A stretch of DNA of 64,000 nt from positions 556,001 to 620,000 of the forward strand of contig JAJEKV010000137.1 of assembly GCA_021234155.1 (NCBI GenBank). The letters are read 5' to 3'. Position 1 is the first letter of the stretch. Each line of letters opens with the position of its first letter. Positions 1 to 12,775 of the stretch are shown here, piece after piece. The notes under the pieces are model-generated. The model was not told where the DNA came from, did not search any database, and saw only the letters and a list, made by a program, of their open reading frames with translations. The DNA comes from Isoetes taiwanensis. Its lineage: Eukaryota; Streptophyta; Lycopodiopsida; Isoetales; Isoetaceae. A program made the position numbers and the translations under genes.

Positions 1-165
1 AATGACCATCTATTGTAAAAACGTGATTTTTGATGATTTTTAAAATACAAAGGGCTATGTGGGAAAATACTTAAAATTAAGGGCATTTTGAGAATTTCAA
101 AAATATGAAGGGCTTGTTGGGAATTAAGTCAATAATTAAGGTTATTTTGGTATATTTCCCTTATA
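1..165 (+). repeat. Terminal-inverted-repeat-like AT-rich repeat (copy 1)
   Basis: The stretch carries phrases such as GGGCATTTTGAGAATTTC and AAGGGCTTGTTGGGAATTA. The same phrases recur near 13335-13430 (same orientation) and 12776-12890 (opposite orientation), where they bracket a MULE transposase scrap. This copy is probably one end of a related element that starts outside the window. The assignment rests only on the shared sequence. Confidence 0.5.
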
Positions 166-208
166 ATTTTTAGCAACTTTGAGACAATAAATTCTAAAAT
201 TTGTCAGA

Positions 209-299
209 CGAAATTAACATCGATCGTCTGATCCACTGATCGTCGAAATTAACATCGATCGTCTAATTCATTGATCGTCGAAATTAACATCGACTGTCG
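209..299. repeat. 35-bp tandem repeat, about 2.6 copies
   Basis: Units begin at 209, 244 and 279 with CGAAATTAACATCG. The first two continue with ATCGTCT, a variable stretch, then GATCGT. The units carry small palindromes (ATCGAT; CAGACG...CGTCTG). It lies just inside the TIR-like repeat at the window start and may be a subterminal array of the same element. Confidence 0.75.
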
Positions 300-717
300 A
301 AGCATCGTGCTTGTGTTGTGTTATGGATGTGCTTGTGATTGGAGGAACTATTCTTTTTTTTGTATTACATAGGGTAGAAACATGTCAATATAACAAGCAA
401 TAGAGAAGAGGAGCTAGATAATAGTCATAATATTAGGTTAGTAGCAGCGAAGGGAGGGGACATATGGGAAGCACAAATTGCAACGAGGAGCATGTGAGCT
501 TTACTTGGGATGAGATATTGAGGATAGACAAAAAGGCAAAGTGAGTTGGGCAATGCGAATGCGAGAAAATGTTAATTAAAACAAGAAAAGAGGAAGAGGT
601 GTATATTACTGAGTTGTATAGTACTCTGTTATGCAGATACATTCTAAAGTACACATTCAACTGGCTAATCAAGCCAATGTGGTTACTAAGTAGGTAGTTG
701 CATATCTAGCTCTCTAG
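300..717. other. AT-rich spacer, nothing recognised
   Basis: Short chance reading frames only. No domain, repeat or splice-like structure was recognised. Confidence 0.6.
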
Positions 718-2154
718 CTCCCATCGTATAAATAGGGGAAATTCACCTCCCATGGCAACTCAGTCACTAAGGGAAGTCCCTCGGACTGACTAGGACCGCT
801 TGAGTACATACATGTTAGCACTAGCAACAATACACATAAATAATATGCCACTTCGAAGGGTGGCCCATCCATCATCAATACGAAACACAACGTAATACCA
901 ACATAACATATAAAATGCATCATAAATGAGGGTTCTACCCTAGACTCAGACTCAAGTGGATCGACTGACGGTCAGGGTCTCCGAATAACAACGGAGGGAA
1001 TCATGACAATGGCATTGGATGGCATAGAACAATGGCTAGGGTAGTCCACGCCATCAGCCCCTTTTGTGCAAACTTTGCAGAATAGGCTGAAACATGCTAT
1101 GATGTGATTGTACCTTCCGGAGACGTAATCTCATGGAATCACCTACTCCAGGTTGCATCTTCCCAGTCCGATGAGGCAGGAAAGAGACGAATCCTCTCCT
1201 AGAGCACAATGGTTCCATGGGTGGCTAGAGGATCGTAGCAGCACTGGTACCCATCCATCTGTACCCGACTTACCTCCCAAAATCTATAAGTCGCTCACCG
1301 CACCTATAGAGCCCAGGACATCCCACCGAATGGTGCCTGCGACCCAAGAGGTGTCAGACCCATACCCGGCCCATAGCAGTGACCAACCATAAGCCTAGCA
1401 CACTATAGGAGCCCCAGTCACCACGCTCAGCAAGGCTCCACCTCCACTTCATCATTATGTCCGTTTTATAGTGCTCAATCTTGGCATAACATCCACAGCT
1501 AGGTGGGTTCTTGTGCAGAGGCCGTATTTATTGGGTGGCCAATCGTTTTGGGCTAGGTGGCAATTTCCTAAACTGAACTATTAATATTAATTGCTAATTG
1601 AATTAATTATTAGTTTGGTTAATATATACCTCCCTAAAATTAGAGCTTTGTCCTAATTTCGAATTAGGGCTTGGGGCTAATGCAAATGGCAAGTTTAACT
1701 TGTCGAACCGGTTGGTGCCATGTGGGACTTAGGTTCTCTATAATTAATTAACCTAGCTAATATTAATTACTATGCCTAAAATCAATATAACGTACTACCC
1801 CATTAAGTCAACACTTAAGTGGTCAATAAACACTTACATGCCTCTGGTGACGTGTCATGTATTTGTAAGTATATCGTATAAATACGTGGAATGTCACATT
1901 CTCTGCACTTTAAAAGTGGTGATGTCCTCAGCATCAAGACTACTCTGGCTCTTGGGTAACACATCACATGCTACAAGGGAAAGTCTCCCCTTCTTAAAGA
2001 GGTGTCGTGAGATTATAAGTCGCACAGAAGTTGTCATTCTCAAAGTGATTAAATTTGAAATGACTTGTAATGTGCAATTCATAATTCTGAGAGAATTGTT
2101 GAATGAGAACATGAACTAGGAAAAGGTTGCGACGCTCCCCGAACCTATACGATG
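718..2154 (+). repeat. LTR-like long repeat, unit A
   Basis: This 1.4-kb unit is followed directly by a diverged second copy (unit B, from 2155). Matching blocks appear in the same order: CCCATCGTATAAATA at the start, a GAAGGGTGGCCCATC block (about 857 and 2376), a GATAGGCTGA block, the CGATGAGGCAGG/CGATGAGGTAGG block (about 1170 and 2695), and a closing block with GATGTCCTCAGCATCAAGAC (1921 and 3539). An inverted third copy of the first half lies at 7747-8564. The length and arrangement suggest LTRs of a retroelement. Terminal TG/CA, PBS and PPT could not be fixed, so LTR is an inference and a non-coding tandem duplication is the alternative. Confidence 0.6.
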
Positions 2155-2167
2155 CTCCCATCGTATA
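2146..2167. repeat. Perfect 9-bp-arm hairpin at the A/B unit junction
   Basis: TATACGATG (2146-2154), loop CTCC, CATCGTATA (2159-2167). The same hairpin, with 7-bp arms, marks the outer end of the inverted unit at 8544-8561. It appears to be a conserved feature of this repeat family's boundary. Confidence 0.8.
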
Positions 2168-3717
2168 AATACGAGAAATCCCCTCTTCCATGGTGACTAC
2201 ACCACCATAGAAAGGCCCTCCATCTGACTCGGATCACTTGTGATGGACAAGTGTCCGGGTGAAGGACACGGAGGTGTCATTTGTCCCATGCCTTCTATGG
2301 GAATCCTATATAGCGGAAGCATACATACATGTTAGCACCTGACAACAATACAAATAAATAATATACCACCACGAAGGGTGGCCCATCATCATCAATACGG
2401 ATACAACAGAATACTAACATAATAAAGGAAATGCACCATAAATAAGGGCTCTAACCCGGGCTCAGACTCATGGGGGTCGATTGACAGTCAAGACCTCCGG
2501 ATAACAGCAAACAGAAGTATAACATGGTATAGGCTGGCGTAGAACAATGGCTAGGGTAGTCCACTCCATCCGCCACCCCTATGCACACTTCACAGATAGG
2601 CTGAATCATGCTATGGCATGGCTGTAACCTTTCAGAGGCGTAATCTCATGGAATCACCCGACGAGACTACTCCGGGTTACATCTTCCCGGTCCGATGAGG
2701 TAGGAAAGGGGGAACCCCCTTCCAGAGCACGATGCTTCCATGGTTGGCGAGAGGATGGTGGTCCCGTCAGGCAACCACGCATATGTACCTGACTTTAAAC
2801 CCCCAAAATCCATAGGCAGCCCCGGCGCGCCTATCGAGTCCAGGACGTCCCTATAGGTACGTATCCTGCGACCCAGGAGGTGTCAGATCCATATCCGGCC
2901 CATAAGACCAGAGGGCTCTTGTGCACAGGTCGCATTTAATGGGATTTAAGGGGTTCTAGCAAGGAGCATTACTAAATCTAGATAACCTTTAGGTCCCTTA
3001 CCCCTTTTAATCCAATACAACACAGGAGGAACAGAAAGAGAAAACAACAATCAGATACAAACATCCATCATCATCATCATCATCATCATAAGTAGATCAT
3101 AGAATAGAATCTAATCATCCATCTACTCAAACAAGGGTCAGAAGAATACAAGCTATGCTAAAACTAATCGATATCATAGTATCTCTCTGATTCTCCATCC
3201 TTCTAGCTGGAACCAAAGTGAGCAGCAACTCCTCCTCCACCAATTTCCCCCAAATCGATTTGGGGCAACCCCAATTTGGGTGTCCCAAGTTGGCAGGTCT
3301 GCCTTGCCCAATCAATTTGGGCCAGGTGGCAGTTCCAGATTAGTTATCCTTAATTAATTGATATTTAGGCCTTTATAATATTAAGTCAAGCCCTAAATTC
3401 AAATTAGGGTTTAGGGTTAGGTTTCCACCTTAACAATTAATGATTAACATAGCTACCCTTAGCTTGTAAATAATTAATGCACTATTGATTATTCATAGTG
3501 ACGTGTCATGTATTTATACCTAAAAGTTGAAAATGATGCTGTCCTCAGCATCAAGACTATTCTTGCTCTGGGCCAACACATGACATGTTGGAGGCAAGTC
3601 TCCGCACCTTAAAGAGGTGACGCAAAATTATAAGCCACACAAAAGTTGTCATGTTCAAAGTGATCAAGTTTGAAATGACGCATAATGTGCAATTCATAAT
3701 TGTGCGAGAGTTGAATG
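2155..3717 (+). repeat. LTR-like long repeat, unit B
   Basis: Second, diverged direct copy of unit A, offset by about 1437 bp at the start. It shares all blocks listed for unit A and contains a (CAT)n microsatellite absent from A. It ends with the GTGCAATTCATAATT block, as A does (about 2073 and 3688). Adjacent direct copies fit a tandem LTR arrangement or a local duplication. Confidence 0.6.
3066..3089. repeat. (CAT)n microsatellite
   Basis: Eight consecutive CAT units inside LTR-like unit B. Unit A has no counterpart, so the expansion came after the duplication. Confidence 0.9.
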
Positions 3718-4801
3718 GTAATTAGTTTGAGCAATTTATATGGAAAGGAACATCACGAGTTATGCTTTCCTCATCACTGGCGTTAGATGGCTATGTACAA
3801 GGAAAGTTAAAGGAAGATTGAACGGACTTAGGCCGGTGATATAAAAGATATCTATATAGATCATACGGGATCATGACTTAGGACCATAATTTCTCAAAAG
3901 CGATATAGAAGATATAATACCTAAGTAGGCACAACATTGGTCTTCGGTGGACCATAGCATATATCATAACAAGAACATGGGCCTGTAATGGCCCTTAGAA
4001 GAAGCTGGAGACATCCTATAATGCCTATATGCACATCCCCATTCCTAGGATGCATGTAGCCCGACCCCTCTGCATGAAGGCTGGTCTGTATGATCCCTGC
4101 CGGATCTAAGACTTAGGAGATATTGATTGGTGGTTGTAGCACCTGCCGCTTTCTATCGAAACCGGAGTTGATGGCGTCGTTGTTGGCGCATTTAGAAATC
4201 ATTGTTTATTTCACACATATGTAGCTGATTATATATATTTTTTTAATTGAAGGCTGTAATACTGATTATATATTATACACAGGCATAGACATAAACAACC
4301 TCTATTTCTTCTTTTAATATAATACACATTTATAATTCTCTCATTGTTTACTACAGCTCAATCATATCAACTTCTGTGTCATATTATGTCTATTATACTC
4401 TCCCTTCACTTTACAATTTGTTTTATTACATTCTGCCCTAATTTAATTTTATATCACATGCCCATCACATTTATACCATCGTTTAATGCAACTATATATA
4501 TTGCACCATATCTCAAATTTTTACATGTTTACTTGAAGATTAATTACACATAGACGTTCTTCATCATTCGTTATTCATAACTCTCGTTATTCGTTGAATA
4601 GTTTGTATATAGGACATACATAATTATATTTCTCATTATATAATATTTAACAGTGCATTCACTCTACACTTTATTATATCAATACTTTCTTTCCACCATA
4701 ATGTGAAATACTTTTCTTCTTTTGACTATCTGGCATCTTTCCTGACCCAGACTGTTTTTCTTAATCATACTTTACATTAACATGTGTAGAGATTCTTATA
4801 T
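3718..4801. other. AT-rich spacer, nothing recognised
   Basis: No coding signature on either strand. It may be the internal region of the retroelement to which the flanking LTR-like units belonged, but nothing in it proves this. Confidence 0.5.
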
Positions 4802-5017
4802 TTAGATCGCACAGATACATTCCGTTAAGTTGATGCCACCTGAGTCGTCGTCCACCGGTGCTGTGGCTCTGCAATCTTCCTGTATTCCAGAAGGGCAGTT
4901 GTGATTCCGGTGTCGACGGCGGAAGCATTGAAAGCATGTCTGGTCCTTCTTGAGCTGGTTAGACAATGATGGTTGAGCAGGTTCTGGACTCTTGCTTGAA
5001 GTAGAAGTGCTGAACAT
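4802..5017 (-). pseudogene. Retroelement gag remnant with CCHC zinc knuckle
   Basis: A 71-residue open stretch on the minus strand contains C-x2-C-x4-H-x4-C at residues 28-41 (4895-4936; CFQC...H....C). It follows a Ser/Pro/Lys-rich linker, the usual setting of the nucleic-acid-binding knuckle near the end of Ty3/gypsy or copia gag. The overlapping frame continues upstream to about 5103, which suggests a frameshift. No protease or RT block was recognisable downstream on this strand, so only a relic of gag is supported. The knuckle pattern is seen directly; membership of a gypsy-like element is inferred. Confidence 0.6.
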
Positions 5018-7746
5018 CGGGAATAAGGAGTGGTAAGGTATCTTGATTTGGGATCGATAGTCGAGAGAATTGGTATGACGATGTTTGTTATCCTATCGAT
5101 CACTGGACTTAATAATTACGAGGATTGAGTTATCATGCGGCATATATATTGGCATTCAACGTAGAAGGAGACTAGATATGGGACCATACAGGTGAGGGAG
5201 AAGTAGTATATGATTATCTGCCATAGACCACGTTAGAAAGGTACCATATTAATGTGGAAGCTGGATTATAAGTACCCAGCTTATGAAAGGGAGATCACTT
5301 TAGAAGTGTAGGTTTCGACAATGGTGGTGAAGGTATAGAATGTTGACTCGACATTTTATAGTTATCGCTGCTTGAATCGAGGTAGAGAATAATGGGGTGT
5401 GAGGACGCGGGTCCATAAACTACGGATTATAAAATTACGCATACATTGCATTTCGTAAGGAGATTGATGTTCCTGAGGTGTGCAATAAAGATGCAAGGGT
5501 ATGCATGAGTAAGATGAGCACGTAGCCACGTGGATATGCTTATCTTGCTAGCAGAAGGTGGAACCGTCTAAAAGCTACAAGATATATTAGAGCTTTGGTG
5601 AAGCTAGACTATGAAGGGAAAATGGACCTCCAACTAATAATACACTAGGAAGGCGAGTAATGTATCCACATGACAAGAGGGAGACAAGAGGTGCTTGAAA
5701 GTTGCTGTAAACAACGTTTCAAATATAGAGAATTTGAAGGGACACTTTGAATAGTCCAAAGTCTGAAGTATGAACAAGGTAGTTGCCCAATGAACATCTT
5801 ACCAAGGAGAATATGCTCTGGACTTGGTATCGTGTGAGTATCTTGAGGAGTAGCTCCACGTTGGTATATGCATAGTAGGACCATTTAAGGGCATAACAAA
5901 AAAAGAATGGGTGTATAATAGAACTTTTAGTTCATCGTCCATATGAATACGGAAATAATGAAGATAAGACTTCCTAGAGTAGACGTTAAGCATGTTCACT
6001 AGGAACTTAGGGTGGCATCTCTCACTGTGGTATATGTGGTTAGAGCTTGAGGATCAAGTCTAGATTCGTTTTCTATGTGTATGAATCAGAGACTATGGAA
6101 AGTGTGGTGTTAAAACCACAATGTGTATGGTACAATATAACACGAAGTTGAATTATGGCGGATAATATCAGCGACTAGATGGTTATACGGGAGCAGATTA
6201 TAATTATAGGCCACGACAAGAGTATACGTGGACACATGTATTAAACATGTAAGTAGTGAGGATTGTACAATGGGGCAGACAAGTATGAGCACCGCTATAT
6301 AGCTATGTGAAAGAATGACATATGATTCTAGACTTAGGATTGGTTCACACATGTTATTATATCACATAATAACAAGGTAGTAGTCATGAATATTGGAAAG
6401 TAGTATCAAATACTATAGTAGTAATGATATTAAGGATGTCGACTATGACATTCAGAGTTATGTCATACAGGAAAATAGTAGGATATTCGTGCAAGACGAA
6501 CGGAATGTTACAGGATAAAGTTAGAAATAAGCATAATGGTATGCTTGTACCTGGTATTTAACGAGGTATGAAGTACCAGAGATAAGCATTTAAGTTATCT
6601 CAATTGTTTGGGGTTGACTGACATTGGAAAGTACAACATACTAAGGGACATGAAAGGTGTTCAAGTTAGAGAATAGCCAGAGTAAGTCAAGCATATATGG
6701 TGACATTACATTCAAAAATATCCCGACGATGGTTGGAACAAAATGGAGATAACCGATAATAGGAGTTTTACTCAAAGGTTCTAGAGGCCAATGAATTAAT
6801 TCAGCGTTATAAGCTGAGAGTATCAAGTGGGTGGGACTATATAGACCAACGGTCCTTATATCCTAAGAGTTATCCTACTCACGAGGAATAATGCTAGACC
6901 CTGAAGGAGAGGCTCAGGGATCGCTTGCCTTGAGGTAAACAACTCCTATTAAAATGACTTTAAGACCCTTAAGACGATGAAGAATTGGATAACCCTATGG
7001 CGGTTGCTAACGAAGGTTCGATTGTAGGGGATTTCTATTATGAGATCGAGAGGGTTTAATGCCTCTGTCTCATTATGAGGGAGCCAAAGAGGACAACATT
7101 GGAAACCGATCAAAAGTTGAAGTTGACATGATAACTTAAGAAAATAGGTTAATTGAGACAAAGCATGGTTGATATTAGGACACAAAGAATATTTAGTTGA
7201 AGGAGCCTTTAGAAAAGCTCCTCATCTGGAGTCGTAAACCTTCAGAATTATGGTATAATCCCGTAGGAGGATCATAGTTTATGGACAAGACTGGAGTACC
7301 ATACTTCTTGTTTCTATAACCTTGGTGTGGCAGGAAGATTGATACATTGGTATTTATGATGCTTGTTGGATAACGTGATCTGACCAAGTAGACTTGTAAG
7401 GTATATATCTACAACCTTAGAAAATGAATTACATGGGGCATATGCTGAACTACACGAGGACTCATAAGATAGGCCACAAAAAATCAAGATTTCTACGAGC
7501 TTTCCATTAGGAAAAAACTTGATGTTTAAATTGTGGCACTTGAACGCAGTTAGGAAAAGACTTGATGTTAAAACTATGACACTTGAATGCATTTATATGG
7601 TCCAAATAGAGCCATGGTATATTATTTGGATGTATACTGAAAGGCACAAGACCTGTATGTTGGTAAAATAACAAAAGGAAAAATAATTTAGGGTTTGTGG
7701 AGCTCTCAGACGACATTCAAGTAGTTGATATACCTAGATAGCCTCA
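5018..7746 (-). other. Decayed retroelement zone, no assignable domain
   Basis: The minus strand is comparatively open, with several 60-92-codon stretches between 5645 and 7716, and lies upstream of the gag relic in the same direction. I could not match any stretch confidently to protease, RT, RNase H or integrase motifs. It is best read as strongly decayed retroelement sequence. Confidence 0.35.
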
Positions 7747-8564
7747 TTAATTCCCAATTAATGCGGCATGTGCATAAGAGCTCGCCTGGATGTGGGTGGC
7801 GGGGCTAGACTGGTCGATAAGAAGGGCATGTCCCATTACAGATTGATCCCTCTGGTGTGTAAAGACTACCAGGGATCTCAGCTGGCTAGGCCTAATGGCT
7901 TGCCTCTGCGTGTGGGCAAGGCATGGGCTCGACACCTCTTGGGTGATGTGTCACCTTCAATGAGGTTCAAGTCGTAGACGGGCAGTGGCTCTCTAGCCGC
8001 CTGTGATAGGCATGCATACCTCTGGAGGGAGTGATCTCTTCCTGCCTCATCGGGACTGGGGAGATGAAACCTAGGAGTAGCCCCCTTGGCTATGCACCTA
8101 GCAGGCTACGGTCAAGTCCCAAGACTTATCAGCCTATTCTGCAAAGTATGCACAGGAGGGGCAGATGGAGAGGATTACCCAACAGTCATGTTCCTATGCC
8201 AGCCCAAGCCATTGCCATGAATTCTATCTGCCATGACTTCTGGAGACCCAAGCCATCAGTCCATTCCCCCTAAGTCTGAGCATTAGGTAGGATCCCCCCC
8301 ATGCTGATCATGTTGATGCTCTTACATGTGAATGCTATGGTGAGCCACCCTTCAGGGTGGAGCTATTTATATTTGATGTCATGTGCTCATGTTTATTTAC
8401 GCTTCTGCAGCTAGGACGGTCCTGAGGGAAGACGGGATAAATGACACGTCCATTCTTCCTCATCGATTCCTTGCCAAGGGATTGATGTCAGGTGGACGGC
8501 CTCTGATAGCTTGGGTGCCAGAGGGATGAACTCCGGCTTCTGATACGATGGGAGCATCGTAGAC
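7747..8564 (-). repeat. LTR-like long repeat, unit C (inverted partial copy)
   Basis: Read on the minus strand, this segment reproduces in order the first 800 bp or so of units A and B: the CGATG-CTCC-CATCG hairpin, CATTTATCCCGTCTTCC (compare CATTTGTCCCATGCCTTC), GAAGGGTGGC, CAGAATAGGCTGA, CCCGATGAGGCAGG and CTCTTATGCACA...GCATTAAT. The inverted orientation shows it belongs to a separate insertion, or that the region has been inverted. Confidence 0.65.
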
Positions 8565-9700
8565 GAAGTAGGCGACGTTACAGTTAGGATGTTAGGACTG
8601 GATGTGCTACAGTTAGCTCAAAATGTAAGTATGCCACATTGATACCGCGGGCAGAGATAAATATGGCAAATTCCTAGTTAGTAGTGTCATACAAAGAACA
8701 TTTATTCTGTAAGCTAGGAGTAGCAATGGTATATTCTACGTTAAAAAATGGATAGCCTTCGGCCTAAGTTTCACAGATCCATGTGCTCTTGTTCAAAGGT
8801 TTAGACTGCATATGTCTTTCAGGAAATTATATAATAAAATTGTCTCTAAGGTATCTAATGTCATGAGAGACCTAAATGTTATTGATACATTGTAAATGTT
8901 ATCGATACATTGACTCTGTTATGTTATTGCCATCTTTGGCTTGCCTAACAAGGCTTTAATATGTAATGTCAAACTACTAAGGATGGAAAATGGGGTACTA
9001 TTCTAGATTGACTCAGTCTAGACATAGGTTGATAAGGCTGCTAAGGGATTGACCGAGGTAGTTAGCTGGTCTAGCCTATGCTAGTTCAGGCTAGCAAAAT
9101 CTGATGTGTATTAATTTTTATCGTTGGATCTGGAATTTTCGTCGACGACGGCTACCAAAGTTAGAAACTCAAGAAGAAAATAGGGTTAGAAGCAAGGGAA
9201 ATAGACGGGAGCGTATCGTGCTCAAAGCATCCTTTTGTTTGAGTTTTGCTTGAGATTGAAGACTTGTGCCATTTTGCTATCTCCCTGTTCCTTTTCTTCA
9301 AGCTCTTTAAGTGACTGGTGGGGATGACAAACAAAATGCAAGATTAGATGCAGAACTAGATGACAGCAGAGCCAATTGAGAACTGCAGGCATTGTCAATT
9401 AGAGGTGCTTGATCGCTGCTTCATTTTCTAGTGCACGAGCAGACTAATCCATGCGCCAATGCTGTGATTGATGTGCCTTTTGGGTGCATTGCATGTAGGG
9501 CATTATGGACAAGACTTTAAATTACACGAGCGAGCCTTGCAAGGATAGACAATTACATGATTATCTCAAGCAAGCCGTGGCCCATCTAACGGGACAATGC
9601 AATAATGCACCAGAAAAAAGGAACTTAAACTTGCCAAGATCCTTCAGCCCCTATTTGTCCCCCGTGGGCTGGATTCAGTTGCCGTTCTGGGAGACCATTG
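8565..9700. other. AT-rich spacer, nothing recognised
   Basis: Short imperfect repeats only, for example two GTTAT-GATACATTG phrases near 8878-8920. No recognisable gene. Confidence 0.5.
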
Positions 9701-9722
9701 TATTACTCTTGTAGGTGCTTGC

Positions 9723-11233
9723 TTGAATCAAATCAAGCATTCCAAGAAATCATCGAGCCCAGATACTCTTGGGAATGCAATTATTTCAGCTCATCCCAAT
9801 CTTGAACACTCAGATACATCACTTAAATTGTATGCAGGAATACAGCTATGGTGTGTAAAGTATGACATGTATGTTTACCTTGATGTGTCTAAATTATATA
9901 TTGCAATATTGGACTTTAGACAAGGGAAAAGTATGCATTCTTGGATTGTACTGATTTCCCTGCAGTTGGATCTTTCTCTAGGCAGAATGCTTAGTAATGG
10001 TTATGCTAAATGTGGGAACTTGGCAGAAGCCCATAATGTTTTCGATACTTTGTTGTGTCAGAACGTTATATCAAGGGGTGCTACGATTGCTGGATATGCT
10101 CAAAATGATGAAAGCCTTTTAGCTCTAGATTGTTTTAAGGAGATGCAAAAGAAGACGTGGAGCCAGATAATATAATATTTTCGAGCATACTCAAGGCATA
10201 TGGCAGCATAGAAAACCTAGAGAGGGACAGAGCCATAACTGACTACAAATTGGAATTTGATTTCAACTCAGATGTCATCGTTGTAAACTCCCTCATCGAC
10301 ATGTATGCAAGATGTGACAGCTTGCAGGTATCACAAAAGATTTTTGACAACTTGCCAAATCGAGATGTTGTAAACCTAGAACACTTTTATTGCAGGTTGT
10401 GTTCAGCATGGAAAGAATTTGATTGCGCTGAACTGCGTTGACAAGATGCATAAGGAGGGCATAAAAAAAAATAAAATCATATTTTTTTTTGCATTATGAA
10501 AGTCTATGGCAGACTATGTATATGCAAGATGTGGCAGCTTGCAGGTATCACAAAAGATTTTTGACAACTTGCCAAATTGAGATGTTGTAAACCTGGAACG
10601 CTTTTATTGCAGGTTGTGTTCAGCATGGAAAGAATTTGATTGCCATGAACTGTTTTGACAAGATGTATAGGGAGGCCATAAAGAAAAATAAAATCACGTT
10701 TTTTTGCATTATGAAAGTCTATGGCCGACTATGTGATAGTGATGGAGATCTAGGCAAGGCCATCCATGATGAGATCCTCATGCTTTGCCAACTAGGAATG
10801 TGGTATCCTGGAATGTCTTAATTTTAGGTTATGCCCAAAGTCTTTTGCTGCAACAGGAAGGCATAATCCATCTGCTTGATTTAGACGATGTTATTGGTAG
10901 CTTGCCTACGTATACATATGCCAAATGTTGCGGTTAGAGGAGTCACAAAGAGTTTTTGCCAATGTGTTAAGTCGAGTGTTGTATCTTGATAGCAAGATAT
11001 ACCCGGTATGGTAAAAGCTTACTTGCTTTGAACTGTTATGAACAGATGCAAGAGGCAGGCATAGATCCAGATAATGTTATATTTTCAAGCAAATTGACAA
11101 GATGCAAAAGGAGGACATAAAGAAAAACAAAATCATGTTTTTTTGCATTATGAAAGTCTATGGCTGACTATGTGATAGTGATGGAGATCTAGGCAAGGCC
11201 ATTCATGATGAGGTCCTCATGCTTTGTGTACCT
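9723..11233 (+). pseudogene. PLS-type pentatricopeptide-repeat (PPR) pseudogene
   Basis: Fragments of a plant PPR protein of the PLS class, the class used in organelle RNA editing and processing. About 9985-10140 reads NGYAKCGNLAEAHNVFDTL, then IAGYAQNDESLLALDCFKEM. The reading then shifts frame near 10155 and continues as EPDNIIFSSILKAYGSIENL and NSLIDMYARCDSLQVSQKIF up to about 10360. A later scrap (11010-11090) repeats the LALNCYEQMQEAGIDPDN type of motif. Frameshifts, premature stops and internal segment duplications (10304-10430, 10521-10650, 11095-11230) show it is not functional. No start codon with a transit peptide and no E/DYW tail was found. The PPR family is recognised with confidence; the parent gene is unknown. 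Confidence 0.8.
10304..10735 (+). repeat. Direct duplication of about 217 bp inside the PPR pseudogene
   Basis: The block starting TATGCAAGATGTGACAGC at 10304 recurs at 10521 as TATGCAAGATGTGGCAGC and stays nearly identical for over 120 bp, then continues with lower similarity. Part of the downstream block (GCATTATGAAAGTCTATGGC) occurs a third time near 11145. The copies remain similar although the frame is broken, so the duplication probably followed pseudogenisation. Confidence 0.8.
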
Positions 11234-12775
11234 GTATTATGATCCTCTGGTAGCCTTTCTTGCATGCATCTGAACGCTTGGGAGCTGCATATTCAACTCA
11301 GACCTATCACATTCACATATACAAGATTCACTTGCCTCAGGAACTCTGCACATTTTAGTCATGTTTCCAGATCCACGATATGCAAATGCAATTATTTTGC
11401 TTATTCGAGTTGAAAGTAGTCAGAAAGAACAATTACAACGACTGATCCAATGCATCATTAGATGTCACTATCTAACAAATAGCAAGATATTTACCACTCT
11501 ATATATGCATATATCTATATGGTTCTTGCAGAAGTACTGGGGCATCCAGCAACCTTGACCAAAAGGCTAACATGCAGTTAACAAAATCATTAAAAAGTTC
11601 TCAGTTTCTCGCCAGTTGGAACTTTTTCAATTGAAGAGATTCTGACAAAGCAGCAGCATCAGGGTATTGCTGCAAAGATCAACTCTTATTTCCTGAAAAT
11701 TAGGCGTCGTTCAGAAGTGGAGGACTTGAAGGTGAAGGAGTTGATTGTAAGGAGGATTCCTACTCACGATTTCGAGGGCCATGCCTATGCATGTAATGCC
11801 AATATAATGGTGGTAGTATGGCCAGATGTCCAGTCGCATATTCATTAACCCAAAAGTCAATGGTGCATAAGGCTTTTCATCGCGAGATAGATAGCGGTAT
11901 ATTCCTGATGTTTTTTCAATGGCTTTTATCTTATTATAGGCATCCATTCTATTGACGTTGAAAAATGGAGCTGGTTATTTCATGTCAGGCTTCTAAATTG
12001 TTTGGTTCAAGTCAAAAATTTCCATGTTTATGTTTGTAATAAATGCACTCTTTGCAAAAGCTTTTGATCTTTTTCGGCAGTGCAACGTATATGCATTATG
12101 CTACTATAATCCCCATTTGAAAAACAATTTGCAACAGATGGATAGGCCCATGTACCAATGAAGCATTATATAGCCCCATTTCTTCTAGCAAAATGACGAT
12201 CGTATGCAAGGTCTATAATTTCTTAGGATTGCATTTGGGGAGAATTTAGATACTATGACACAAGTGAAGTACCATATCTACTTAACTGATTAAATTAGTT
12301 TTGTTTCCTACACCAGTATCAGCATCAACTATCTAGTCCAGGTTTCAGAAATGTCCAATTTTTCTCTGTTAACTTTTATGCCATACTTTTCCTTCTAGTC
12401 AAAATCCTATCACATTAAATTGACCAACCATACTATATTTAGGCTAAATCCCTATATATCTTCACATTTCCATGGAGGCCAATTGAATCTCTTTCTTATA
12501 TGTACAGATTAGAGTATTGTTGACGAATTATATTTCTAGAATAAATGTTGTGATTTTTGGATTATGTTGGGTTTGTTTAATTCCTTGGTATTTTTTTTAA
12601 ATATGTTCTTATCATGCCACTTAGAATTAAAGAACTTAGATCTATATAAAATGCCTGAATAGTGGATTAATGTGTCTATTTTATAATTTGTGTAGGTACT
12701 GTTCACTATATGTTGGTGTTCCTTTTTAAATTAAAGGTGAAGGTAAAATGGGTCATGCTTGCTAGCTTAAAATTT
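11234..12775. other. Spacer with one unassigned open stretch
   Basis: Mostly AT-rich. On the plus strand 11635-11805 stays open and reads like protein (EEILTKQQHQGIAAKINSYF, followed by a basic KIRRRSEVEDLKVKELIVRR stretch), but I could not assign a family and there is no start codon or clear splice pair. Nothing else was recognised. Confidence 0.4.
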
